DNA of 64,000 nt from JAWVFM01 sp963739355 (GCA_963739355.1 CAVUAD010000006.1:1-64000); one strand, 5' to 3'. Shown: positions 42,713 to 51,939, counted from the first letter of the stretch. The notes: a model not told the origin generated them from the sequence alone. Made by a program: numbers and translations.

Positions 42713-43438
42713 CTAGCGAGCGAGGCGCTCGAGGGCCTCGGCCGCGGCCGCCTGCTCGGCGGCCTTCTTGCTGCGGCCCTCGCCCTGCCCGATAACGGCC
42801 CCGTTGACCTTGGCCGTCACCTCGAACACGCGCGCGTGAGGCGGTCCCGCCTCCCTCGCGACGGCGTAGGTTACGCGCGAGCCGTCGCGGGCGAGCGCCT
42901 CCTGCAGGGCCGACTTGAAGTCGAGCAGCTGCTCGGACGCGATGTCCATCTGCTCGGCGAAGGCGGCAACCGTGGCGTCCGCGGTCGCCTCGTAGCCGTG
43001 ATGCAGATAGCAGGCGCCGATCACCGCCTCGCACACCGAGGAGAGCGCCCGCTCCGAGGCCAGGAGCGCCTCGACGTCGATGCCGCCATCGACATGCGGC
43101 GGAACGGCCGTCTCCAGCATCTGCGGTAGGCCGAGCTCGTCGGCCACGTCTGCGCACGCCCGCCCGCTCACCGCCTGGCCGTGGACCTTGGTGAGCCGTC
43201 CGATGTCCGAGCGGGGAAAGCGGTTGAAGAGGTGCTCGGCGATGGCCAGTCCAAGCACGCTGTCGCCCAGGAAAGCCAGCCGGCCGTAGGAGTCGGCGCG
43301 ATGCCTCACCCACGAGGAGTGGGCCAGCGCCCTGCCCCGAAGCTCCTCCGGGAGGGCGTTGAAGAGGTCGAGGAGCTGCCGCGGGTCGTGCTCGGGCTTC
43401 GGGACCGGCTGGGGACTCGTCTTGGCCGTCTTCGGCAT
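42713..43438 (-). CDS. rnc: ribonuclease III-like protein with degenerate catalytic site
   Basis: This 241-residue protein has the RNase III domain and a C-terminal double-stranded RNA-binding domain (DFKSALQEALARDG to SKKAAEQAAAAEALERLA). The signature normally reading ERLEFLGD is GRLAFLGD (residues 52-59), so Glu40 (Aquifex numbering) is Ala55. The second motif, normally ADxxEA, is SSVCEA, so Asp107 is Ser134. Only Asp59 and Glu137 of the usual metal ligands remain. It may bind RNA without cutting, or cut by altered chemistry. I chose the ATG at 43438 because the upstream frame belongs to acpP shadow sequence. It lies between acpP and smc. Confidence 0.85.
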   Translation of the reverse strand: MPKTAKTSPQPVPKPEHDPRQLLDLFNALPEELRGRALAHSSWVRHRADSYGRLAFLGDSVLGLAIAEHLFNRFPRSDIGRLTKVHGQAVSGRACADVADELGLPQMLETAVPPHVDGGIDVEALLASERALSSVCEAVIGACYLHHGYEATADATVAAFAEQMDIASEQLLDFKSALQEALARDGSRVTYAVAREAGPPHARVFEVTAKVNGAVIGQGEGRSKKAAEQAAAAEALERLAR

Positions 43439-43449
43439 GCGGCGCTCGC

Positions 43450-43701
43450 TCAGGCGGGAATGCGCTCCGCGACGAAGTCGACGGCGTCGCCGACGGTCCT
43501 GATCTGCGCGGCGTCCGCCTCGGAGACCCTGATCCCGTACGTGTCCTCGAGCTCCATGACGAGCTCGTAGAGGTCCAGTGAGTCGGCGTCGAGGTCCTCC
43601 TTGAACCGGGTGCCCTCCTGGATCCGGTCCTCGGGAACCTCGAGCTCGGCGGCGAGATGCTCGCGCACCTTTGCCATGACCTCTTCGTTGGAAACGCTCA
43701 T
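43450..43701 (-). CDS. acpP: acyl carrier protein
   Basis: This 83-residue protein has the ACP fold and the phosphopantetheine attachment site DADSLDLYELVMELEDTYGI, with Ser in the DSL motif. It carries growing fatty acyl chains. Its place between plsX and rnc is the usual one for the rpmF-plsX-acpP-rnc order. The start is clear. Confidence 0.95.
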   Translation of the reverse strand: MSVSNEEVMAKVREHLAAELEVPEDRIQEGTRFKEDLDADSLDLYELVMELEDTYGIRVSEADAAQIRTVGDAVDFVAERIPA

Positions 43702-43710
43702 TCGCTGAAT

Positions 43711-44739
43711 TCAACCATCGCGAAGCGACGCCCGAGTCGCTCCACCTCGCTCCAGGAGCTCGGCGGTGCGCTCCACGGCATGCTCGCGGACGGTGCGTGC
43801 GGCAAGGCGAATGGCGTTCGCGACGCCATCCGCACCGGAGCTGCCATGGCCCACGATCGCCACGCCTCGGAGCCCGAGAAGGATTGCCCCGCCCGTCTGG
43901 TCGGGGTCCATGCGCCGCCGCAGGCCACCGAGCGCGGGCCGAAGCAGCGCGCCGCCGGCGAGCGCGACGGGGTTCGACCGCGCCGCCTCGGCGACGCCGT
44001 CGGCGACCGCGCGCGCGGTTCCCTCCATCGTCTTCAGCGCGACGTTGCCGGTGAAGCCGTCGGTGACCACCACGTCGGCCGCGTCGGTCAGGAGGTCGCG
44101 CCCCTCCACGTTGCCGACGAAGTCGATCCCGTCGGCGCTACTCAGCGTCGCGTGGACCTCACGCAGGTCAGCCGTGCCCTTCTTCGCCTCCTCGCCGATC
44201 GAGAGGAGCGCAACGCGGGGGTGGTCGACCCCGAGGACGGCCTGGCTGAAGGCGGCGCCGAGGAAGGCGAACTGCACGAGGTCGTTGGGCCGGGCGTCGG
44301 TGTTTGCGCCGACGTCGAGGAACAGCGTGGGCGAGCCGACGGCGCTCGGCGCCGGCACCTGAGCGGCAAGGGCCGGCCGCCGCACGCCATGGAGCCGGCG
44401 CAGCGAAAGCGTCGCCGCGGCCATCGTCGCGCCCGTGGCGCCGGGGCTCGCCAGGGCATCTGAGCCCCCGGCGACCACATCGGCCGTGGCTCGCACGATC
44501 GAGGCGTTCTCCCGGGAGCGAACCGCGGCCACCGGCTCATCGTGGTTGGTGATCCGGTCCGTCGCCTCCATGACCTCGATGCCGGCCTCTCCGTCGAGAC
44601 CGTCGAGCTGCGCGGGGTCGCCGAAGACCCGCACGCTGATGCCGTCGCTCGCCGCCGCCCGCGCGCCGTCGATGATGACCTGCGGCCCCTGCTCGGCGCC
44701 AAGGCCGTCGAGGGCCACGATCACCGGGGTCTCGCTCAC
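43711..44739 (-). CDS. plsX: phosphate acyltransferase PlsX
   Basis: This 342-residue protein has the PlsX pattern: VIVALDGLGAEQGPQVIIDGA, the late GFTGNVALKTMEGTARAVADG and DVVVTDGF. It makes acyl-phosphate from acyl-ACP at the start of phospholipid synthesis. The start is GTG. It is nearly the usual length (about 330-345). The first Gly-rich motif normally reads AxDAMGGDxxP, so the reading ALDGLGAEQGP is a variant. Confidence 0.92.
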   Translation of the reverse strand: MSETPVIVALDGLGAEQGPQVIIDGARAAASDGISVRVFGDPAQLDGLDGEAGIEVMEATDRITNHDEPVAAVRSRENASIVRATADVVAGGSDALASPGATGATMAAATLSLRRLHGVRRPALAAQVPAPSAVGSPTLFLDVGANTDARPNDLVQFAFLGAAFSQAVLGVDHPRVALLSIGEEAKKGTADLREVHATLSSADGIDFVGNVEGRDLLTDAADVVVTDGFTGNVALKTMEGTARAVADGVAEAARSNPVALAGGALLRPALGGLRRRMDPDQTGGAILLGLRGVAIVGHGSSGADGVANAIRLAARTVREHAVERTAELLERGGATRASLRDG

Positions 44740-44743
44740 GCGG

Positions 44744-44962
44744 CTACTCCGCGGGCTCGCGGGCGGGAGACGAGTCGGCCTCGCCGATCTCGTGGGAGAC
44801 GACCTCGCGTCCCGCGTAGGTGCCGCAGACCGGGCAGACCCGATGCGGCAGCCGGGGACTGTGGCAGCGCGGGCACTCGTTGGTGCGCGTCAGGCCAGCC
44901 GTGTGGGTGGCACGGCGCTTGTCGCGCCTTGCGCTCGAGGTTCTCTTCTTCGGGACGGCCAT
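44744..44962 (-). CDS. rpmF: ribosomal protein L32
   Basis: This 72-residue protein starts with the L32 sequence MAVPKKRTSSARRDKRRA and has a zinc-ribbon with CPRC and CPVC pairs (about residues 30-48). It is a zinc-containing large-subunit protein. It is followed by plsX at four bases and preceded by the YceD-like gene, which is the standard order. Confidence 0.96.
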   Translation of the reverse strand: MAVPKKRTSSARRDKRRATHTAGLTRTNECPRCHSPRLPHRVCPVCGTYAGREVVSHEIGEADSSPAREPAE

Positions 44963-44985
44963 GGCGAGCGCGCATGGTAGCGGCG

Positions 44986-45498
44986 CTACTGGTTCAGGAG
45001 GTCACCGAGGCCCGCGAACGGACCCTCCGGCTCGGCATGCCGGTGGGCGTCGGGGTCGGCGTCGTTCAGGGACACGCCGCAGACCGGACACAGGCCGGCG
45101 CAGTCCGGCCGGCACAGGAGCTTGGCCGGCGCCGCCAGGATGAGCGCGTCGTGAATCCAGCCGCCGACGGCGAGCTGGTCGCCGTCGACGTACGGGCTCG
45201 AGAGCTCCTCGTCGCCGCCACCCGGCTGGTCGACCTCGCGCGCGTCCGCCGCAACCTCCACCTCGGCGTCGGTCAGACAGCGCATGCACGGCCCGCGCAG
45301 GCTCGCCCGGGCCTGCAGGTGGAAGGCGTGCCCACTTGCCGTGCGGGAGACCTCGAGGCGGTACTCCACGGGCTCGCCGCTCGCGTAGCGCTCTCCGCCC
45401 AGCTCGACGGGTTCCGGGACCAGCGAGCCCTCCAGGCGCCTCCCCTCTCCGGGTGAGAGCGCAAGCGCGGACAGATCGATGTGATATTTCGAGGTCAT
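44986..45498 (-). CDS. YceD/DUF177-family protein
   Basis: This 170-residue protein has the DUF177 pattern: CMRCLTDAEVEVAADAREV and the C-terminal CRPDCAGLCPVCGVSLND zinc-like motif. The family is co-encoded with rpmF and involved in 23S rRNA processing in some bacteria. I chose the ATG at 45498. This ATG overlaps that of the divergent methyltransferase gene (45497) on the other strand, so both start codons share bases. Confidence 0.88.
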   Translation of the reverse strand: MTSKYHIDLSALALSPGEGRRLEGSLVPEPVELGGERYASGEPVEYRLEVSRTASGHAFHLQARASLRGPCMRCLTDAEVEVAADAREVDQPGGGDEELSSPYVDGDQLAVGGWIHDALILAAPAKLLCRPDCAGLCPVCGVSLNDADPDAHRHAEPEGPFAGLGDLLNQ

Positions 45499-46072
45499 GA
45501 GTCCCGACAACGAGGGTAGCGGCGCCGAACAGTTCCACTTCGAGCCCGAGACGTATGCCGAGATGATCCGCGCCGACGTCCCCCGCTACGAGGAGCTGCA
45601 GCGGGAGACGATCGCCGCCATCCCGTTCCCGCCCAAGCGCGTCCTCGAGCTCGGGTTCGGGACCGCGGAGACCACGGAGCGGATCTGGGAGGCGTACCCG
45701 GAGGCCCGGATCACCGGTATCGACTCCAGCCCCGGCATGGTCTTCAAGGCCCGGGAGCTCGGCTGGGAGGAGATGCGCCTCGGGCGGATCGAGGACCCGC
45801 TTCCCGACGGCCCGTGGGACCTCGTGATCTCCGTTCTCACCATCCACCACCTCGACGCCGACGGCAAGCTCGACCTGTTCCGCCGGGTCCGCGAGCAGTC
45901 GCGGGCGCTGGTCTTCGGCGATGTCGTCGCGGTGCCGCCGGAGCGCCGGATCGCCACGCTCACCGCGGGCTTCGACATGCCGAGCCCCGCCGCGGACCAG
46001 GCCGAGTGGTGCGAGGGCGAGGTCGTCTGGGAGGCTGACGATCTAGCTGTCATACGAGCCGTCTACGAGTAA
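45497..46072 (+). CDS. class I SAM-dependent methyltransferase
   Basis: This 191-residue protein has the SAM loop VLELGFGTAETT, the GIDSSPGMVFKA strand and WDLVISVLTIHHLDADGK. It is a class I methyltransferase of unknown substrate. Its start codon overlaps, on the opposite strand, the start codon of the DUF177 gene. A small gap separates it from the enoyl-CoA hydratase gene downstream. Confidence 0.88.
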   Translation: MSPDNEGSGAEQFHFEPETYAEMIRADVPRYEELQRETIAAIPFPPKRVLELGFGTAETTERIWEAYPEARITGIDSSPGMVFKARELGWEEMRLGRIEDPLPDGPWDLVISVLTIHHLDADGKLDLFRRVREQSRALVFGDVVAVPPERRIATLTAGFDMPSPAADQAEWCEGEVVWEADDLAVIRAVYE

Positions 46073-46081
46073 GGAGAACGG

Positions 46082-46891
46082 ATGTCCAAGGTCCTCTACG
46101 AGAAGCGCGACCGGATCGCGTACGTCACGATCAACCGGCCGGAGGCGCGCAACGCGATCGACCCGGACGTCCACCGGCTGATGATCGAGACCTGGGCTGA
46201 CTTCGCGGGCGACGACGCCGTGGACGTTGCCATCCTCACCGGTGCCGGCGACGAGGCCTTCTGCGCGGGCGCCGACCTGAAGACCTACATCCCGCCGATC
46301 ATCGCCAAGGCCTCTCCGCACGAGATCCGCGAGATCGTCGAGCTCGGGCTGAACGGCTTCACACGCGGCATGCACAGGATCCCGAAGCCCATCATCGGCG
46401 CCGTCAACGGCTGGGCACTGGCCGGCGGCCTCGAGACCGCGCTTGCCTGCGACATCCGCATCGCCTCCGAGCGCGCGATGTTCGGGTCGTTCGAGGCGCG
46501 CCGGGGCTTCCACCACGGCGACGGCGGGCTGGTCCGCCTGGTCAACACCTGCGGGACGGGGATCGCGCTCGAGATGCTGCTGACGGCCGAGCCGGTCGAC
46601 GCCCAGCGGGCGCTGGCGGCGAACATGGTCTCCAAGGTCGTGCCGCACGAGCGGCTGATGGAGGAGGCGGAAGCCGTCGCGCAGCAGATCCTCCGCAACT
46701 CGCAGGCAGCGGTGCGCTCCGCGAAGCAGACGATCCTGGACGTGATCGGCCAGCCGCTCGACTTCCAGCTCCGCACCGAGGCGTGGAACGCCTACACGTG
46801 CGCCGACCCCGACGAGACGCTGGAGCGCCTCGATCGCTTCTACGAGAAGACCGACGCGGGCCGCGCCGGCTCCCACGCAACCGACCTCTAG
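46082..46891 (+). CDS. enoyl-CoA hydratase/isomerase-family protein
   Basis: This 269-residue crotonase-fold protein has VTINRPEARNAIDPDVHRL, GAGDEAFCAGADLKTY as the oxyanion/CoA-binding region, and GAVNGWALAGGLETALACDIRIASE. The catalytic Glu of classic hydratases appears within the later segment RRGFHHGDGG only in altered form, so the reaction may differ. It is followed by an SDR gene in the same direction; together they may act on a CoA ester or a ketone. Ribosome binding site AAGGAG precedes the ATG. Confidence 0.88.
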   Translation: MSKVLYEKRDRIAYVTINRPEARNAIDPDVHRLMIETWADFAGDDAVDVAILTGAGDEAFCAGADLKTYIPPIIAKASPHEIREIVELGLNGFTRGMHRIPKPIIGAVNGWALAGGLETALACDIRIASERAMFGSFEARRGFHHGDGGLVRLVNTCGTGIALEMLLTAEPVDAQRALAANMVSKVVPHERLMEEAEAVAQQILRNSQAAVRSAKQTILDVIGQPLDFQLRTEAWNAYTCADPDETLERLDRFYEKTDAGRAGSHATDL

Positions 46892-46912
46892 CGGGCCTAT
46901 AGGGTCCGGCCC

Positions 46913-47611
46913 ATGGAGGCCCGGTCCGCAGGGAGAGCGCTGGTCACGGGCGCCGCGCAGGGCATCGGCGCCGCAATCGCGGCACGGCTGCGCGGTGATG
47001 GCCTCGAGGTGGTCACCCTCGACCGGGCCGAGGGCTGCGACCTGCAGGTCGATCTCGCCGCCGAAGGGCTCCCCGACCTCGGCAACGTCGACGTCTGTGT
47101 CTCGAACGCCGCCATCACGGACACGATCGCGCCGGCCCACCGGATGAGTGCCGAGCAGTGGAATCGCGACGTCGCGGTCAATCTCACGGGCGCCTTCCGG
47201 GTCGTCCAGGCGTGCCTGCCCGGCATGCGCGAGCGCGGCTACGGGCGGATCGTCGTGATCTCGAGCGCCGCCGCCGTCAGCGGCCTTCCCGGCCAGGTCG
47301 CCTACTCGGCGTCGAAGGCGGGCCTGCTCGGGATGGTGAAGACGGTCGCGGCCGAGAACGCCGCCCGGGGGATCACCGCCAACGCCGTCCTCCCAGGCAT
47401 GGTGGCCACCGAGAAAGTCCTCGCGATGCCCGAGGAGATCCTCCAGCGGCTGCGCGCGACACTTCCCGCGGGCCGCATGGCCGAGCCGTCCGAGGTCGCG
47501 GCACTCGTCTCCCACCTCGCCTCCGAGGACGCCGGCTACGTCACCGGCCAGACGATCGCCATCGACGGCGGCGCGGCGCTCAACACCTTCTCCCTGACGC
47601 GAAGCAGCTGA
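46913..47611 (+). CDS. short-chain dehydrogenase/reductase
   Basis: This 232-residue classical SDR has TGAAQGIGAAIAARLRG, a CVSNAA segment (NNAG variant), ISSAAAVSGLPGQVAYSASKAG with the catalytic Ser-Tyr-Lys triad, and a late AGYVTGQTIAIDGGAAL, typical of FabG-like enzymes. The substrate is unknown. It lies 21 bases after the enoyl-CoA hydratase gene. Confidence 0.9.
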   Translation: MEARSAGRALVTGAAQGIGAAIAARLRGDGLEVVTLDRAEGCDLQVDLAAEGLPDLGNVDVCVSNAAITDTIAPAHRMSAEQWNRDVAVNLTGAFRVVQACLPGMRERGYGRIVVISSAAAVSGLPGQVAYSASKAGLLGMVKTVAAENAARGITANAVLPGMVATEKVLAMPEEILQRLRATLPAGRMAEPSEVAALVSHLASEDAGYVTGQTIAIDGGAALNTFSLTRSS

Positions 47612-47614
47612 GGC

Positions 47615-48322
47615 TCAGGCGGGCTTCGACTCCCCGTACCGCGCGAAGTGGGTCTCGGGGATGTCCGCGGGGTCCTTGTACCAGTACCACGTGCACGGAT
47701 CGTGGTCGAAGTCCCGGGGCGGGTCCGACGGGTAGACCGGGTAGCCGATCCAGCGGATGGGCAGCACCTCGTTCATGAACGCGCAGTGCGTGCAGTAGAG
47801 CGGGAAGCCCTCGCGCTCGTAGCTCCAGTCGTGTGCCGCGTCGGTCACGCCGAAGCCGTCCGGGCCGTAGCGGCCGTTTCGCCACAGCCGCTGCCCGGAG
47901 CCGCACGGGTTCATGGTGAAGGTGATCTTCTCGTCGTCCTCGTCGATGGCGAACGCCCCCGGATTCCGGCCCACGCCGCTGGTCGAGTGCGCGCGCCAGG
48001 TCGCCGCCAGGGCCTCCGCGATGACCTTGCGATCGGCCTTGGCGATCGTCTCCACCGGGCGCTTCCAGCTGCGCTCGAACGAGTACGTCCAGGCCTCCTC
48101 CACGCCGTCGTCACCGAGCCGCTCCTTGACGAACGAGATCAGCCCCGCGATGCCGTCGACGAGCAGGTCGTGCATGAACTGCGACTCGTGCTTCATTGCC
48201 TCGCACAGCTGCTTCGCCGCGTCGAGGTCACCCGCCTCGATCGCCTCGACCGCCCGCTCCATCGTCGGCCTCGCCATCTCGCCGAGCTCCTCCTCGGAAA
48301 ACCACCGCTCGCTCATCCGCAT
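47615..48322 (-). CDS. uncharacterised protein with conserved-looking Cys/His motifs
   Basis: This 235-residue protein has a helical N-terminal half (residues 1-105) and a C-terminal part rich in aromatic residues and cysteines: TMNPCGSGQRLWR, FPLYCTHCAFMNEVLPIRW and DPCTWYWYKDP. These could bind metal or a cofactor. I do not recognise the family. Two ATG starts six bases apart (48322, 48316) both have reasonable GGAGG-type sites. It converges on the SDR gene with a three-base gap. Confidence 0.6.
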   Translation of the reverse strand: MRMSERWFSEEELGEMARPTMERAVEAIEAGDLDAAKQLCEAMKHESQFMHDLLVDGIAGLISFVKERLGDDGVEEAWTYSFERSWKRPVETIAKADRKVIAEALAATWRAHSTSGVGRNPGAFAIDEDDEKITFTMNPCGSGQRLWRNGRYGPDGFGVTDAAHDWSYEREGFPLYCTHCAFMNEVLPIRWIGYPVYPSDPPRDFDHDPCTWYWYKDPADIPETHFARYGESKPA

Positions 48323-48410
48323 CCTCCAGTCCTCGCTCGCCGGGGCTCCAGACTATTCGGGCGGACAAAAAGGCCACGAAACGCCACCAGCGCGGGGGGT
48401 AACTCCCGAG

Positions 48411-49538
48411 CTAGGTCGTCCGCGCCCAGGACGGCGGCCCGCGGAACAGGCGCCGCACGCCCCGTCCGGCGAGTCGCAGGTAGCTCGGGTCGTTCCAGAC
48501 CAGCCGGAGGTGCGCCGCGAATCCCCAGGGCGTCGCGTGCCGGCCGTTCGCTCGGGCGACGCGGGCGTAGCGGTCCCAGTTGGCTCGCAGCTCGCGCGTG
48601 ATGCTCGTGGGCGAGGCGAGCGCGACGTGCCCGCGCGCCGCACTGCGCGACACCGGGATCGCCCGGAGCTCCGCCAGCGTCCCGTCCTCCACCCGAAGGC
48701 CGAACCGCTCGCGCAGGTAGGCGAGCATGTCGGCAAGCCCCCAGGAGACCTCGTGCCTGCGGGCGGTCGCGGCGAAGAGGGCCCAGTCGACCTCTGCCCG
48801 GCGGGTGAGCATGATCGCGTCGGCCACCCAGCGAAACGTCACAGTGCTCCAGTAGGTCCCGTGGGCGAGGACGTGAAGGAGCTGGTCGGTCGGCGAAAGC
48901 GCCAGCGTGCTGACCTCGTCGGAGAGCTCGAGCGGGACGGCACGCTCCCAGAAGTCCGTCTCGTCGGTGGGCTGCCAGAAGACGTTCCAGTGAAGATCCA
49001 GGTCGCTTCCATCGCGCGAGCCATGAAAGGAGGCGCTGTGCCGCGTCTCCAGGCCGTCCGCGATCCCGTCGATGGCGCTCTCCCAGCCGCTGCCCTCGAG
49101 AAGGGCGATCGCCTCGAGGGGGCGGTCAGGCGGCACCAGGAGGTCGACGTCCACCATCGGGCGACACCCCGCGTCGGGGTAGTAGATGCGTGAGAGCGCG
49201 ACGCCCTTGAGCACCAGCGTCGGAACGCCGGCGCCCTGAAGCCTCCCCAGGACGCCGAGGGCGTCGTGCAGCAGAAGCTGGTTGTTGGACCAGTAGCGCC
49301 TGTAGATCCCGCGGACTCGGGACCACTCCGGGTCGTCGCCGGCAGCCTCGGCGAGGTTGCGGTAGACGAGCGGCAACAGCTGGGAGGTGTGGCCCTCGAG
49401 ATCGTCGAGCGGCGTGCTTCGCCGCCAGGAGGTCCACGCCGCAAGGGCGCGCTCGCGCTCCCAGAGGCCGGCCCCCAGCAGAAGCTCGCGCTCAGGGGTC
49501 GGCCAGCAGGCTGCGTCGCTGGGGAGCTGGGCGTTCAC
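48411..49538 (-). CDS. nucleotidyltransferase-family protein (PF14907-like)
   Basis: This 375-residue protein has a nucleotidyltransferase segment, LVLKGVALSRIYYPDAGCRPMVDVDLLV, in which DVD are the probable metal ligands, followed by ETRHSASFH and DLDLHWNVFW. It matches the family of uncharacterised nucleotidyltransferases found in lasso-peptide and exopolysaccharide loci. Its GTG start overlaps the stop of the ABC exporter (GTGA). It is the last gene of a coupled run reading from about 58 kb. Confidence 0.75.
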   Translation of the reverse strand: MNAQLPSDAACWPTPERELLLGAGLWERERALAAWTSWRRSTPLDDLEGHTSQLLPLVYRNLAEAAGDDPEWSRVRGIYRRYWSNNQLLLHDALGVLGRLQGAGVPTLVLKGVALSRIYYPDAGCRPMVDVDLLVPPDRPLEAIALLEGSGWESAIDGIADGLETRHSASFHGSRDGSDLDLHWNVFWQPTDETDFWERAVPLELSDEVSTLALSPTDQLLHVLAHGTYWSTVTFRWVADAIMLTRRAEVDWALFAATARRHEVSWGLADMLAYLRERFGLRVEDGTLAELRAIPVSRSAARGHVALASPTSITRELRANWDRYARVARANGRHATPWGFAAHLRLVWNDPSYLRLAGRGVRRLFRGPPSWARTT

Positions 49539-51232
49539 GGGGACATGGCGCCCGAGTAGCCGGCCGGGACCCCGCCCTCGGTCACCCGCCCGCCACGCAG
49601 GAGGTAGGAGCGATCCGCGAAGGTCGCCACGACCGGGTCATGCGTCACGACCAGGATCGCCGGCCGCCCGTGGAGGCCGCCCAGCGCCTGCAGGAGCTCG
49701 CGCGTCCCGCTCTCGTCCAGGTGCACGCTCGGCTCGTCGAAGATCACCATGGCGGGGCGCCGGACGAGCGCGCGGGCGATCGCGAGCCGCTGGCGCTGCC
49801 CGCCGGAGAGCAGCTCGCCCTCGTCGCCGACCTGGGTGTGCAGCCCGTCTTTGAGCGCGCTCACGAAGGGCATCGCGCCGGCCAGGTCGAGCGCCGCGCG
49901 AACGCGAACGTCGTCCTCCCCCGCCGCCTCGCGCCCGTAACGGACGTTGTCGAAGACGGAGCCTCGGAAGATGATCGGGTCCTGGAGCACGACTCCGAGG
50001 CGGCGTCGCAGAACGTCGAGGTCGAGCTCGTCGTACGGCATGGCGTCAGCGGTGAGGCGCCCCTCCCACGGCCTGTACAGACCAAGGAGCAGCGAGAGAA
50101 TTGTGCTCTTTCCGGCCCCGTTCGGCCCGAGGAGGGCGACGCGCTCGCCGGGCTCAACGTGCAGGTCGACCCCGTCGAGGACGAGGTTCTCCCCATAGCC
50201 GAACCGCACGTCCTCCAGGGCAAGGGCGCCGCTCCACTCGAAGCTGCGACCGCCCGAGTACGGCTGCGGCTCGTGCGCGTCGAGCAGTTCCTGGATGCGC
50301 GCGAGCGAATCGCTGCCGGCGACCAGCAGCGGGGTGGCCATAGCCAGCGTGGACAGCTGGCCGCGGATGAGAGCGATGACGGCGTAGAACGCCAGCAGCG
50401 TGCCGAGCGACATGGAGCCCGACGCGACGGCGGCGCCACCGACGATCAGGACGATCACCGCCGCCATCGCCGCGATCGTCATCTGGGCCATCGTGTACGC
50501 GGCCAGGAACCAGGACATCGCCAGGCCGGAGCGTTCGACCGCCTCGGCCTCGCGCCGGCGTGCCTCGAGCTCGCCCCGGTCGGCGCCGAGCGCCTTGGTC
50601 AGCGTGATCGCGCGCAGGGCGACCTGAGCTCGGGACCCGAGCGTGTCGTAGTCGGAGTGGTACTGCGAGGCCCAACGCCGGCCCGCGCGCCCAACCCGCC
50701 GCGCGAGCAGCACGAGCACCGGGCCGATCGCGAGCAGCAACAGGATCAGAAACGGGCTGACGATGACCAGGACGCCGATCAGCGCGACCGAGATGATCCA
50801 GGCCGGCAGCACCTGGCCCATGAAGACGTTGGCGGCCACGTCGACGCGCTCCGTGTCCTGCACGAGCGTCGCGTGCAGGACGCCGACGTCGGTGCGGTCG
50901 AAGTAGGCGCGCGGCAGCGAGTAGAGCTTCTCGAGGAGCCTGAGGCGCAGCCTCGTGACGGCGCGCTTCGTGGCGACGAGGACCCGGTAGCGGCTCCAGA
51001 GCCCGAGCCCGCCGTTCACCAGGAAGAGGCCGAGCACCACCGCCCCGCTGACGATGATCGTTCCCGAGTCCCCGCGAGGGATCAGGACGTCGAAGACGTG
51101 GCGGATGATCAACGCGATCGGGATCAGCGAGGCCGCCTGGAGGAGGGCCACGGCCATGCTCGCGGCCACGGTCGCCCGCGAGTCGCGGAAGAGGGCCGCG
51201 AACGTCCGCCATTCCCGGGAGAAGCTGATCAC
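49535..51232 (-). CDS. ABC transporter, fused permease and ATPase
   Basis: This 565-residue protein has six transmembrane helices (residues 15-310) and a C-terminal ABC domain with Walker A LLGPNGAGKSTI, signature LLSGGQRQRLAIARAL and Walker B PAMVIFDEPS. It matches homodimeric exporters of the MsbA/lasso-exporter type. It overlaps the glycosyltransferase gene upstream by four bases. The neighbours suggest export of a peptide or glycolipid product. Confidence 0.92.
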   Translation of the reverse strand: MISFSREWRTFAALFRDSRATVAASMAVALLQAASLIPIALIIRHVFDVLIPRGDSGTIIVSGAVVLGLFLVNGGLGLWSRYRVLVATKRAVTRLRLRLLEKLYSLPRAYFDRTDVGVLHATLVQDTERVDVAANVFMGQVLPAWIISVALIGVLVIVSPFLILLLLAIGPVLVLLARRVGRAGRRWASQYHSDYDTLGSRAQVALRAITLTKALGADRGELEARRREAEAVERSGLAMSWFLAAYTMAQMTIAAMAAVIVLIVGGAAVASGSMSLGTLLAFYAVIALIRGQLSTLAMATPLLVAGSDSLARIQELLDAHEPQPYSGGRSFEWSGALALEDVRFGYGENLVLDGVDLHVEPGERVALLGPNGAGKSTILSLLLGLYRPWEGRLTADAMPYDELDLDVLRRRLGVVLQDPIIFRGSVFDNVRYGREAAGEDDVRVRAALDLAGAMPFVSALKDGLHTQVGDEGELLSGGQRQRLAIARALVRRPAMVIFDEPSVHLDESGTRELLQALGGLHGRPAILVVTHDPVVATFADRSYLLRGGRVTEGGVPAGYSGAMSP

Positions 51233-51939
51233 AGCGCGCCGCTCGCCCGGCGCCGGTCGAGCGACGCCTTGATCACGACGGCATGGTCCCGCAACTGCTG
51301 GCGATGGACGCGCGTCGCGTTGGTCAGATGAAGACGACGGTTGACTGTGACGCGGTCGAGGACGAGCTCGTTGAGCCCGAGGTCACGCGCACGCAGCAGC
51401 CAGTCCGTGAACTCGGCACCGGGGTTCTCGGTGTTGAACGCGCCGATCCGCTCGTAGGTCGAGCGTCGCACCAGCATGCCGGGGGCATAGAAGGCGGGGC
51501 GATCGACCGCTGCGGGAGCCAGCCGAGCGGCCTCCTCGGGATCCAGGTCCGGGCTGATGAACTCTCGCATCCGACCGAAGACGAGGTCAGGGGCCGGCCT
51601 CTCATCCAGGGCGGCCACACCGAGCGAAAGCCACTCCGGCTCCCAGTAGTCGTCGGCGTCGAGGAACGCGAGAACGGAGCCCTTCGCGTGCTCGACCCCA
51701 ATGCTGCGGGATGCGCCTGCGTTGCCGGGGCCCGCATCGCGCCGTACCAGCCGAACGCGAGCGCCATAGGACGCGGCAACCGCCGCCGTCTCGTCCGTGG
51801 ACCCGTCGTCGACGACGATGACCTCGAGCGGCGGTGAGCTCTGCCCGAGCGCGCTCGCGATCGCCTGGTCCAGGTAGCGAGCCGCGTTGCGCGCCGGGAT
51901 CGCGACGGAGACGTCAGACGTTGTCAAGCTGGGAATCAC
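51229..51939 (-). CDS. family 2 glycosyltransferase
   Basis: This 236-residue GT-A fold protein has VSVAIPARNAARYLDQAIASAL, VIVVDDGSTDETAAVA and the metal-binding AFLDADDYWEPEWL. It should transfer a sugar to an acceptor at the cytoplasmic face. No membrane helix is present. The GTG start follows GGGAGAGAG. It overlaps the next upstream glycosyltransferase by 26 bases and the ABC gene by four. Confidence 0.9.
   Translation of the reverse strand: MIPSLTTSDVSVAIPARNAARYLDQAIASALGQSSPPLEVIVVDDGSTDETAAVAASYGARVRLVRRDAGPGNAGASRSIGVEHAKGSVLAFLDADDYWEPEWLSLGVAALDERPAPDLVFGRMREFISPDLDPEEAARLAPAAVDRPAFYAPGMLVRRSTYERIGAFNTENPGAEFTDWLLRARDLGLNELVLDRVTVNRRLHLTNATRVHRQQLRDHAVVIKASLDRRRASGAL

Noticed and set aside
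40046..43129. Plus-strand open frame of about 1027 codons
   Set aside because: It runs antisense through smc and rnc, both of which have clear motifs. Long antisense frames are common in GC-rich coding DNA.
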